From the IMG/VR virus record IMGVR_UViG_3300010158_000298, positions 1 to 25,026 of that record: a DNA stretch of 25,026 nucleotides. The stretch is one strand, 5' to 3'. The notes beneath the pieces are model-generated. The model made no database searches and was not told the origin of the DNA. It worked only from the letters and a program-made list of their open reading frames with translations. Within the stretch, counting starts at the first letter, position 1, and each line of letters opens with the position of its first letter. Shown piece after piece: positions 16,466-23,274 of the stretch. The DNA is from a virus. A program made the translations under genes and the position numbers.

Positions 16466-18164
16466 ATGCTGTCTTTGTAAGTAACTTGCCTATTTCTGGC
16501 ATCCACAAGTACTTCATGTCGGACTTTAATAAAGTTTCCGTTGCTTCTTTAACAGTTTCCACCAGAGGATCTCCAGCTAGATTAAAACTGGTATTAAACA
16601 AAATTGGAACAGATTTAATCTTTTCAAATTCACTGATCAATTCGTAATAGTGAGGGTTTTGTTCTTGTGTAACTGTTTGAATTCTACAAGTTCCATCTAC
16701 GTGTGTGATTGCTGGAATTACATCTTGTTTGTCATCTAGTACATTTACAGCATACATCATAAATGGAGTGTCTTGTTTGCTTCTCAAATCAAACCATTCA
16801 TGTACTTTTTCAGCAAGCACAGTACCAGCAAATGGACGGAACCACTCGCGGCGTTTAACTTCATTAACAAGATCTTTGCCGTTCTTAACTGTTGGGTCAA
16901 ACAAAATACTTCTATTGCCCAATGCACGGGGGCCTGCTTCACTGCGACCTTGATACAAACAGACAATATTTTCTTCTGCAATAATTTTAGCAACATCGGC
17001 AGCCGTAACATCAGTTACGTCAAATCCTGTAAAATCTGCGGTAGCATATTCTTCGCTATGATCTGGGCCAAGATACAATGTAGTTAAGGGTGCCTTAATA
17101 GAATCTTGGCTCATTTTTCTATATACCATTTGACAAGCACCCATTACATTGCCGCCATCGTGAGCTACTGGTTCATGATAAAATTCAACATCGGGAAATT
17201 CTTTTAAGAATTCGTAATTGGCAACACAATTAAGAATATATCCGCCAGCCATAACTACTTTTTTCTTGCCAGTCATTTCAATAGCTAGGCGAATTAAATC
17301 CGCCACACGGCGTTCCGATGACTTTTGCACAGCGTAAGCCAAATCTTTTCTATAATCGTCGATCAAATCTTCATCACTATGCCAGCTGACATCGCCACAA
17401 ATTGCACCTAGTTCCGAATCCATATCACAGCGTACTAGACTGCCGGCTGGAAAACGTGGCTTGATAAAACTACGATTGTTAAATTTACCATCGTCGATTT
17501 TAATTGTATCATTAGGTTTACCATAAGGAGCGAGTCCCATAGTTTTGCCAGCTTCGATGGCATGGAATCCTAAAAATTGTGTAACAGCTTCATAACTTTT
17601 TACAATACCGTGGCCATCACTGCACTCTACTCTAGCACCTTGATAGTCAACTCCAAAACTGTCGGGACTATTACAACCATAGTTAACTAACAATTGTTTA
17701 ATGTCCGCTGGATAGTTACAGTCCCAGATACTTTCAACTTCCCAAGTATCTTCCCAAAGGTGGGGAGCTTGCTCGTGCATGAATCCACTGCCTGCACCGT
17801 CTACAACCACTGCCACTGCATCGTCGAATCCACTATTATAAAATGCAGTAACAGCGTGTGTTAAATGATGGTCATCGCCCAGTTTAATTGTTTCTAATTT
17901 TCGACCTTGTTGTTTCTTACGTGCATAGCAAGTGTAAGGATCTTCAGCAGTCCATGGCATTTTTCCAAATGAATTGCGTGTACCGCAAAGAACAATATAG
18001 TCAATTGTATCAGTATATTCGTAGGCTTTTTCCATACCCATGTAAGGATTGCCGTCGTACTTTAATCTACTCAATCTGTCTTCTTCAATGTAAAAGATTA
18101 ATTCACTATCTTTGTACAGTGCTGTAGCACCATTATGGCCTACGTTGATTCCTAATAACCACAT
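16464..18164 (-). CDS. Carbamoyltransferase (NodU/CmcH/TobZ family)
   Basis: Transfers a carbamoyl group from carbamoyl phosphate, via carbamoyl-AMP, to a hydroxyl of a sugar or other small molecule. The 566-aa length is typical. The N-terminal Kae1-like domain starts MWLLGINVGHNGATALY and has the metal site D98-H99-H100-x2-H103 (DDHHLTHAVTAFYNSGF), VVVDGAGSG (about 119-126), MAGGYILNCVANYEFL (305-320) and HDGGNVMGA (335-343). The C-terminal domain has GRSEAGPRALGNRSIL (406-421), REWFRPFAGTVL (439-450), HVDGTCRIQTV (488-498) and ILFNTSFNLAGDPLVET (521-537). All hallmark blocks are present, so it should be active. I chose the ATG at 18164 (AAGGA upstream), 10 nt after the glycosyltransferase stop. 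The acceptor is probably the glycan made by that neighbour (inference). Confidence 0.92.
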   Translation of the reverse strand: MWLLGINVGHNGATALYKDSELIFYIEEDRLSRLKYDGNPYMGMEKAYEYTDTIDYIVLCGTRNSFGKMPWTAEDPYTCYARKKQQGRKLETIKLGDDHHLTHAVTAFYNSGFDDAVAVVVDGAGSGFMHEQAPHLWEDTWEVESIWDCNYPADIKQLLVNYGCNSPDSFGVDYQGARVECSDGHGIVKSYEAVTQFLGFHAIEAGKTMGLAPYGKPNDTIKIDDGKFNNRSFIKPRFPAGSLVRCDMDSELGAICGDVSWHSDEDLIDDYRKDLAYAVQKSSERRVADLIRLAIEMTGKKKVVMAGGYILNCVANYEFLKEFPDVEFYHEPVAHDGGNVMGACQMVYRKMSQDSIKAPLTTLYLGPDHSEEYATADFTGFDVTDVTAADVAKIIAEENIVCLYQGRSEAGPRALGNRSILFDPTVKNGKDLVNEVKRREWFRPFAGTVLAEKVHEWFDLRSKQDTPFMMYAVNVLDDKQDVIPAITHVDGTCRIQTVTQEQNPHYYELISEFEKIKSVPILFNTSFNLAGDPLVETVKEATETLLKSDMKYLWMPEIGKLLTKTA

Positions 18165-18174
18165 GTGTAGTTCC

Positions 18175-19098
18175 TTATTTTGTTGTTTTTTCGATATGCT
18201 TTTTAATATTAGCAATGATAGATTTTAATTCTTCTTTGCTAAAATCCATGATAGTATCATTTAAACGGTCTGCTTCTTCGCATCCAAATCCACAAATTCT
18301 AATAGGGCTGTAAACTCTTTCAGCATTTTTCTTTTCTACAATATTGAAATGATCTGGATATGTAATATTGATAGGGTATGTGCTACCGCATACCACAGTA
18401 CCGGGCTTGTTAAATGAATATGCCATATGCTGGCCCACACTATCACATCCAATAAAATAATCACTAGCTTCGATTACAGCCGCCCAAATTCGCAACGGCA
18501 TTTGTTCTTGTGGCTGAAACAAAGGAACATTCATGACTTCTAACTTGTGCTCGCCCATATAAATCATATTATATTCTTTGCTTAACTCGCCAACTAGTTC
18601 AATAAATGCGCTTTGCTCAAGACTGCGACTGCTTCCATCAAATACAATGCCCGGGCCCATTGTACTGCTACGGCCAAATGGTTGGATTACAATAGTTTTC
18701 TCTTTGCCCATTTGCTGTTTTACTTGACTAATAACTCCGCAGGCGCTCATTTCTTCTTGCTTGCTTAGTACTAGAGTAGGTACCACTGTTTTTGTAGTAC
18801 GCTCTCCTAGAATTTCCCACCAGAAACTTTGTTGTAAACTACTGCGTTGATTATAATACTCGTGATCTCTGTAAGGCTCAGGAGACACCAGTTGATTATC
18901 TTTGATTAATGTGTCAAACAAGCCTTTGTGATTGACATCATATGCCAAATCTTGCAAAACAGGATGCCCGAGAAACATTTCCATGCCGCCTTCGCAAACA
19001 ATACCTGCGAGTTCTCCTCGGCGATTCAATTCTTCAAGGGCAGGAATACTGGCCAATACTCTACCTGCTCCTCCGTTGACAAACACGACTTTTTTCAT
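18175..19098 (-). CDS. Glycosyltransferase, GT9/heptosyltransferase-like (GT-B fold)
   Basis: A 307-aa protein with the two-domain GT-B pattern. The N-terminal Rossmann half begins KKVVFVNGGAGRVLASIPAL, in the place of the usual 'G.iGD.i...P.l' loop. The C-terminal half has IVIQPFGRSS (136-145), the helix with YFIGCDSVGQHMAYSFNKPG (214-233; D219, S220, H224) and VVCGSTYPINITYP (235-248), the donor-site signature of heptosyltransferases (GT family 9). The donor could be ADP-heptose or another nucleotide sugar; GT9 members vary. A late box (19127-19134) and AAGGA precede the ATG. It is probably cotranscribed with the carbamoyltransferase, which starts 10 nt after it. The fold is confident, the exact donor and acceptor are not. 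Confidence 0.78.
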   Translation of the reverse strand: MKKVVFVNGGAGRVLASIPALEELNRRGELAGIVCEGGMEMFLGHPVLQDLAYDVNHKGLFDTLIKDNQLVSPEPYRDHEYYNQRSSLQQSFWWEILGERTTKTVVPTLVLSKQEEMSACGVISQVKQQMGKEKTIVIQPFGRSSTMGPGIVFDGSSRSLEQSAFIELVGELSKEYNMIYMGEHKLEVMNVPLFQPQEQMPLRIWAAVIEASDYFIGCDSVGQHMAYSFNKPGTVVCGSTYPINITYPDHFNIVEKKNAERVYSPIRICGFGCEEADRLNDTIMDFSKEELKSIIANIKKHIEKTTK

Positions 19099-19126
19099 AG
19101 GGTTCCTTAATGTGCGTAGTTAATGA

Positions 19127-19134
19127 TATTTATT
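19127..19134 (-). promoter_or_regulatory. Late promoter box AATAAATA before the glycosyltransferase
   Basis: AATAAATA on the minus strand, 28 nt upstream of the ATG at 19098, inside the 46-nt gap after the second SGNH gene. It divides the cassette into two transcription units, although read-through from upstream remains possible. Confidence 0.56.
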
Positions 19135-19144
19135 GTACGCTTGT

Positions 19145-19918
19145 TTAGTATAATTGATTCTTGGTAATATAGTCAACCAATAATTTGCCAAATGCCGCAT
19201 GTGGTACTTCGTCAAAATGTTGTTGTTGCCGTTGATGTGTTGGAAAATGTTTTAAGCAAAAATCATGCATTGTTCGCTCTTCGGGCCAGAAATAATGAGC
19301 ACTTTCTTCCAACAATGGAAATGAATAATCCCCACATGTGGCAACAAACACATATCGGTATCCACGGCTTTTTAAAAATGCTTCCATGGCTGCCATGCGA
19401 GCTTGCTGTGCTGGAATTAGTACAGGATCTGTCCAAATGAATTTAGTTAGCCAGGGCAGAACATGGTTGCTTAAATCTATTTTTTCTTTATCTTTGTTTG
19501 TGATTAATATTTCTAAAAATGGACTGACAAACGCCACTTTGTGATCAATTGCTTCAGGTGCTTCGGTATAACGTTCCAGCTCTCGATCAATTTGATCAGT
19601 AGAGCTGAACGGATTGACTCCATAAAATCCTTCGGCATCCAGTTCCGTTCTGGTAAGGCTGGTCCAAGCAATCATAACAAATGTATCTTTGGGATCAATC
19701 ATGGTTTTTTCCAACTCGATTAAATCTGCTATCGTGGTTTTAAAAATAAAATCGTTAGTTGCTCCGTTGTAAGCACTGTTGATATAAGTATCGCAACCTA
19801 GATCATCTGCCACATGTTTGGCAAAACATAATTCTTTATTACGCTCTTCTCTGTTGTTGTGCCCAAAAATTTCCATTCCGAAGACAAAACTATCTCCGTT
19901 GCAATAAAAAGTTGTCAT
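19145..19918 (-). CDS. SGNH/GDSL-family hydrolase (257 aa)
   Basis: An SGNH-fold esterase or acyltransferase-like protein. Block I is YCNGDSFVFG with the nucleophile S10. Blocks II/III are seen in INSAYNGATNDFIFKT (G52, N55, the oxyanion-hole residues). The C-terminal catalytic pair is probably D236 or E237 with H240 in QHFDEVPHAAFGKLL; the spacing is slightly off the classic D-x2-H. Members remove or move acyl groups on sugars, lipids or peptidoglycan. No signal peptide is seen, so it acts in the cytoplasm or on virion parts before release. The ATG overlaps the stop of the upstream sulfotransferase-like gene by 4 nt, which suggests coupled translation. The substrate is unknown. Confidence 0.75.
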   Translation of the reverse strand: MTTFYCNGDSFVFGMEIFGHNNREERNKELCFAKHVADDLGCDTYINSAYNGATNDFIFKTTIADLIELEKTMIDPKDTFVMIAWTSLTRTELDAEGFYGVNPFSSTDQIDRELERYTEAPEAIDHKVAFVSPFLEILITNKDKEKIDLSNHVLPWLTKFIWTDPVLIPAQQARMAAMEAFLKSRGYRYVFVATCGDYSFPLLEESAHYFWPEERTMHDFCLKHFPTHQRQQQHFDEVPHAAFGKLLVDYITKNQLY

Positions 19919-20694
19919 AATTTATATCTCAATTGTTGTCCTCTGTATATTAACATATTGTTACACATTTCGTCATACATTAAATTATTGGTAGTAAATC
20001 CTAAAAATTTTACTATACTGCCCAACACGTTGTCGAGGTTATCAAACATATATTCTTTGTACATTATTTCAAAAAATCTATCATCGTAATCAGCACTATT
20101 TGGAACATTTTTAGCGGTTAATTCGACATGAGACTTAGCCCACGAAAATTCCTGCGGGTTATCTCCAATAGTTGTATATTTTTCCCACAAGGCATCTGTA
20201 GGTTCTATGCCATTTGATTTGCAAAATTGATCAAATTTTTCCCTAGTCTTAGGACCCCAGCGAAGAAAATTAGCTGTACATACTAACAAGTCGTCTTGTT
20301 CAATATTGATTTGTATACATTTTGCTTGAGGGAACGCCTGCATAAACACGTTTATGTTACAGCAACTTATTGCAATTACATGCGGTACTCGTTCTAGTGG
20401 TGCGCCCTTTACAGATTTTAATGTGTCATGCAAATATGCAATTCTATCTTCAAGCGAGAATGAATCATAGTCAGTATCTTGAATGATCTGCATGCCTTTT
20501 TCTGATTTTGCAAACTCGGTGTAAAAATTATTAATAGTTCTTATTTGCTTGTTGGCGTAACTTGACCCAATTTGATCAAATATAAATGCATGTATAGGGT
20601 CGCTTGCATTGTATAGTAAGCTAGCTAAAAACCACCCACCTGATCCAGCTGGATAATGAACAAACAATATTGGTAAATCTTTTAGTTTATGCAT
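19915..20694 (-). CDS. Sulfotransferase-like P-loop protein (259 aa)
   Basis: Not securely identified. The N-terminus, LPILFVHYPAGSGGWFLASLL, has a strand, a glycine/serine loop (P15 to G20) and a helix, as in the 5'-phosphosulfate-binding loop of PAPS-dependent sulfotransferases or in a P-loop nucleotide-binding protein. A strand HVIAISCCNINVFM and KCIQINIEQDDLLVCTANFL, with an acidic/hydrophobic continuation, could be the later core strands. The end (FEIMYKEYMFDNLDNVLGSI, then KFLGFTT) resembles the closing part of sulfotransferases, where the protein returns to the core ('...Y..L...P...l..i..FLG'). It overlaps the flanking SGNH genes by 13 and 4 nt. A kinase-like role is the main alternative. 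Confidence 0.55.
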   Translation of the reverse strand: MHKLKDLPILFVHYPAGSGGWFLASLLYNASDPIHAFIFDQIGSSYANKQIRTINNFYTEFAKSEKGMQIIQDTDYDSFSLEDRIAYLHDTLKSVKGAPLERVPHVIAISCCNINVFMQAFPQAKCIQINIEQDDLLVCTANFLRWGPKTREKFDQFCKSNGIEPTDALWEKYTTIGDNPQEFSWAKSHVELTAKNVPNSADYDDRFFEIMYKEYMFDNLDNVLGSIVKFLGFTTNNLMYDEMCNNMLIYRGQQLRYKL

Positions 20695-21437
20695 AACATA
20701 TTCAATTTTTTAAAATATTCTTCAGCATAAGAGTCTGCTGTTAACACATCATAGTGAAATCCATCTCTTGCAAAATCTAATTGTTTTAAGCTGGCAAAAT
20801 AAACAACGTTATTTCTATCCAAGTATTGATAAACTTTACTGTGCAGTTGATCTCTATGTTCAAAATCTGCAAAATCTGGTATAAAACTATGTACTATTTT
20901 AGTTTTTCCTTTTTTACTTTCTACTAAATCTATATTTTTTAAAAAGTTTTCTAGGTCGTTATTGTCGTGAGTGTCAAACCAAACAGCCCTATCTTCATCT
21001 AGCAAATAATTGTCATCGAGTTCTCTTCTATGTAAAAAACTCCACTGTATTAATATATTTGTTGGCTGTAAATTTTCTAAGATATATGCTACTCTGCGAG
21101 CAATCCAATCATTGCTGGCACCATTCATACTTATATTAATAATAGGTGTGTTTAATTTTAGTGATAGTAATTGTGGCCATGTATCATCAAACGTTTGTCC
21201 TAACCCAAGGGTAAAACTATCGCCTAAACACCACGTTTGACCACTTACATCTTCAGGCCAATCGTTGTCCCTATAACCTAAATAATTATACATATAGATT
21301 ACTTGCTTAGGCCATGTTTTAAACCGCGGTAAATTTTTGCAAGATTCTGGGCTATCAATTCCCATAGTTGAAAACATAGCATTGGCAGTGCCTGTTAGTG
21401 CTAGTTCTTTGATCATATCATCTGTTAACATTATCAT
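20682..21437 (-). CDS. SGNH/GDSL-family hydrolase (251 aa)
   Basis: A second SGNH-fold protein, with a 65-residue N-terminal extension not present in the 257-aa relative. Block I is TWCLGDSFTLGLGQ (G72-D73-S74, nucleophile S74). NISMNGASNDWIARR supplies the oxyanion-hole G106 and N109. The C-terminal catalytic pair is D225-x2-H228 in FARDGFHYDVLT. All three catalytic positions are intact, so activity is expected, probably as an esterase or O-acyltransferase on a sugar. The ATG at 21437 lies inside the upstream gene (20-nt overlap); a second ATG two codons later (21431) is equally possible. The 3' end overlaps the next gene by 13 nt. No signal peptide was seen. Confidence 0.78.
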   Translation of the reverse strand: MIMLTDDMIKELALTGTANAMFSTMGIDSPESCKNLPRFKTWPKQVIYMYNYLGYRDNDWPEDVSGQTWCLGDSFTLGLGQTFDDTWPQLLSLKLNTPIINISMNGASNDWIARRVAYILENLQPTNILIQWSFLHRRELDDNYLLDEDRAVWFDTHDNNDLENFLKNIDLVESKKGKTKIVHSFIPDFADFEHRDQLHSKVYQYLDRNNVVYFASLKQLDFARDGFHYDVLTADSYAEEYFKKLNMLCIN

Positions 21438-22542
21438 ACCAATCCTGTAGTTCTGTCAATGCAATATTGCCTAATTCTTCTATACTGTATCTATGTTCAA
21501 GATTGTTTTTAGCACTCCAATCATTATACGTGTCTATACATTCTTTAAAATTCTTAATCATTAAGGCTTTTTCAGCTAGTGTTTGTAATTTTATAGGCAC
21601 TCCATGTATCAGTTCTCGATCCATTACTTGTTGGCTTACTGTCTTATACACTGAAAAATATTGTGAGAAATTTGTTTTTACAAATTCTTGATCTTGTATA
21701 GCTAGTGACGATCTGGACAAAATCTTTTGTAGTCCCATACTGTTAGTGGGCAATTGAGTATTTTCTTTATTATCAAGTAATCTGAATTCTTGTTGATTAG
21801 CAATCTTAAGACTAAAATCAGTAAGGTCGCTAATCAAGTAATGACAAGCGTTCCATTTATTCCAACTAATGCCATAAGTGTCTTCCCATTTTTTAGCTGG
21901 TTGATTTGCAGGAAAGATATCTAACTGATTAACGAATCCATCTAAATTTTTAACGTCCGTTTCGTAATTAAAAATCTTGTTAACCATAAAATGATCGCTA
22001 GACCATTTTAAATAATTTATATACTTGTCAAGATATTCTGTAAAAACTTTTAAATCCACAGTGATTTTGTTTTTGTAAAGTGCGCCGAATGCTTCGATTT
22101 TTTCTTCATGTTGATAAACGTTTAATTTTTTACTAAACGCAACTATGCACCAACTTAACGCATGTTCAAACAAGTTTTCTCTGCGGGCACTTATAATATA
22201 AAAATTGTCATTGATGTATTTGTAAAAACTCAATTGATCAGGTAGTGAATCTTTTCTATTAATAATATGATATTGAGCAAGTCTACTTACTGTATATTGA
22301 TCTACGCTGGCTAACAAACTAGTAGTTTCTTTTAAACTTTGATGATACCCCCAGTCTTCTTTGGCAGGTTTACCAAGTAATTCTTGATTGTATTTTTCGC
22401 TGTGATATTTTACCAGGCCGTTAGTTAGTTCGTGTAAATTGATTACGGGTTTGCCGTAGTCATGCCCTTGCATTACCATGGTGATAAATTTTTGGAGTAA
22501 ACTTGACCCTACACGATCGGGCGTTAGCACAATTACATTCAT
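21418..22542 (-). CDS. Sulfotransferase family protein (374 aa)
   Basis: Begins MNVIVLTPDRVGSSLLQKFI, a first strand, then a phosphosulfate-binding-type loop (residues 8-15) and helix. The second hallmark is the 3'-phosphate-binding segment DNFYIISARRENLFEHALSW, with R120/R121 and S130. This order and spacing (about 110 residues apart) fits PAPS-dependent sulfotransferases that act on sugars. The C-terminal 150 residues, rich in Lys, Asn and Gln, are not recognised. I start it at the ATG at 22542. The frame can also begin at a TTG at 22548, but there the AATAAATA box (22549-22556) would abut the codon. No Shine-Dalgarno sequence is present. The gene leads four overlapping genes. The acceptor is unknown. 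Confidence 0.68.
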   Translation of the reverse strand: MNVIVLTPDRVGSSLLQKFITMVMQGHDYGKPVINLHELTNGLVKYHSEKYNQELLGKPAKEDWGYHQSLKETTSLLASVDQYTVSRLAQYHIINRKDSLPDQLSFYKYINDNFYIISARRENLFEHALSWCIVAFSKKLNVYQHEEKIEAFGALYKNKITVDLKVFTEYLDKYINYLKWSSDHFMVNKIFNYETDVKNLDGFVNQLDIFPANQPAKKWEDTYGISWNKWNACHYLISDLTDFSLKIANQQEFRLLDNKENTQLPTNSMGLQKILSRSSLAIQDQEFVKTNFSQYFSVYKTVSQQVMDRELIHGVPIKLQTLAEKALMIKNFKECIDTYNDWSAKNNLEHRYSIEELGNIALTELQDWYDNVNR

Positions 22543-22548
22543 AGGCAA

Positions 22549-22556
22549 TATTTATT
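22549..22556 (-). promoter_or_regulatory. Late promoter box AATAAATA for the four-gene sulfotransferase/SGNH unit
   Basis: AATAAATA on the minus strand, 6 nt upstream of the ATG at 22542. In T4, late transcripts start about 6 nt after the box, which here falls at the start codon. It is 15 nt from the plus-strand box CCTAAATA, so the two form a divergent pair. Confidence 0.55.
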
Positions 22557-22571
22557 CACGTTTGTTTAGGG

Positions 22572-22579
22572 CCTAAATA
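22572..22579 (+). promoter_or_regulatory. Possible late promoter box CCTAAATA for the third oxygenase
   Basis: CCTAAATA matches the TAAATA core of the T4 late consensus (6 of 8 positions) and lies 13 nt before the ATG at 22593. It is weaker than the other boxes listed, and AT-richness makes chance matches possible. Confidence 0.4.
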
Positions 22580-22592
22580 TTACTGGATAAGT

Positions 22593-23225
22593 ATGTTTAT
22601 GAAAAAGATTTCAAAAATATTTCCTGTAATGATGATGGAAGCAGTTATAGATGACTATGAATCTATTAACAATCAGCTAAAAATTGAAATTAAATCGCTG
22701 TTTGAGAAAATTGATGAAAAAAGAGTACTAAGTCATAAATGGGACGATTATATTATAACTGAAGATTCGCACAATTTAGGTTATTCGTCATTTAACAGTA
22801 CTGACTATCACGATTTAACCAAAGTTCCAGAATTTAAATTCTTCTATGATCATATTTCTAAACTAATAACTGAATTTTTCTCTCAATTGAAATATACTGG
22901 AGATTGGCATTTTACAAATTCTTGGTCTAGTGTATATCCTAAAGGCGCCTATATTCCGTTGCACGATCACAAACCTGTACAGTGGAGCGGAGTATACTAT
23001 GTAAATGCTCCGGCAAATTGTGGAAATATACGATTTGTAGACCCAAAAGAATATGCATTACAAAACGAACCAGAAACTATGGAAGGTCGTGGGTTTTGGA
23101 AACACGTTGTAATTCCTAGCTCAGGGCTAATGCTAATGTTCCCTGGTTATTTAAAGCATGAAAGTATGCCTAGCGAAAGCGACGAAGATCGTATCATTAT
23201 CAGTTTTAATATCAACTGTAGCTAG
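22593..23225 (+). CDS. 2OG-Fe(II) oxygenase (PF13759-type)
   Basis: A 210-aa putative dioxygenase of the group found often in cyanophages and other aquatic phages. The hallmark stretch is SWSSVYPKGAYIPLHDHKPV then WSGVYYVNAP, with iron ligands H124 and H126. LMLMFPGYLKHESMPSESDE follows, with distal H189, then R200 in DRIIISFNI as the 2OG-binding residue. The family pattern is 'W.n.y.kG.y...H.H....SGVYYv' and 'FP..l.H...p......R..iSFN', matched throughout. Its substrate is not known. The ATG at 22593 and one two codons later (22599) are both possible; GGAT is the only weak ribosome-binding element. The gene stands alone on plus between two minus-strand blocks and ends at a strong terminator. 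Confidence 0.85.
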   Translation: MFMKKISKIFPVMMMEAVIDDYESINNQLKIEIKSLFEKIDEKRVLSHKWDDYIITEDSHNLGYSSFNSTDYHDLTKVPEFKFFYDHISKLITEFFSQLKYTGDWHFTNSWSSVYPKGAYIPLHDHKPVQWSGVYYVNAPANCGNIRFVDPKEYALQNEPETMEGRGFWKHVVIPSSGLMLMFPGYLKHESMPSESDEDRIIISFNINCS

Positions 23226-23230
23226 TCAAC

Positions 23231-23257
23231 AAAAAAGGAGCTAAATGCTCCTTTTTT
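23231..23257. terminator. Bidirectional terminator between third oxygenase and His-rich gene
   Basis: Arms AAAAAAGGAGC and GCTCCTTTTTT pair perfectly (11 bp) around the loop TAAAT. It lies between convergent genes, 5 nt after the oxygenase stop and 17 nt past the stop of the minus-strand gene, with an A-run and T-run on either side. Confidence 0.88.
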
Positions 23258-23274
23258 ATTTTAACTACTAGCAA

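Noticed and set aside
16773-17087. Plus-strand open frame opposite the carbamoyltransferase
   Set aside because: The opposite strand encodes conserved C-terminal motifs of the carbamoyltransferase; this frame has no start signal or recognisable domain.
18165-18215. 17-codon extension of the carbamoyltransferase
   Set aside because: It lies inside the end of the glycosyltransferase gene; the ATG at 18164 has AAGGA upstream and starts the conserved first strand.
22543-22548. TTG start two codons before the sulfotransferase ATG
   Set aside because: It would abut the late promoter box, and the conserved first strand begins right after the ATG at 22542.
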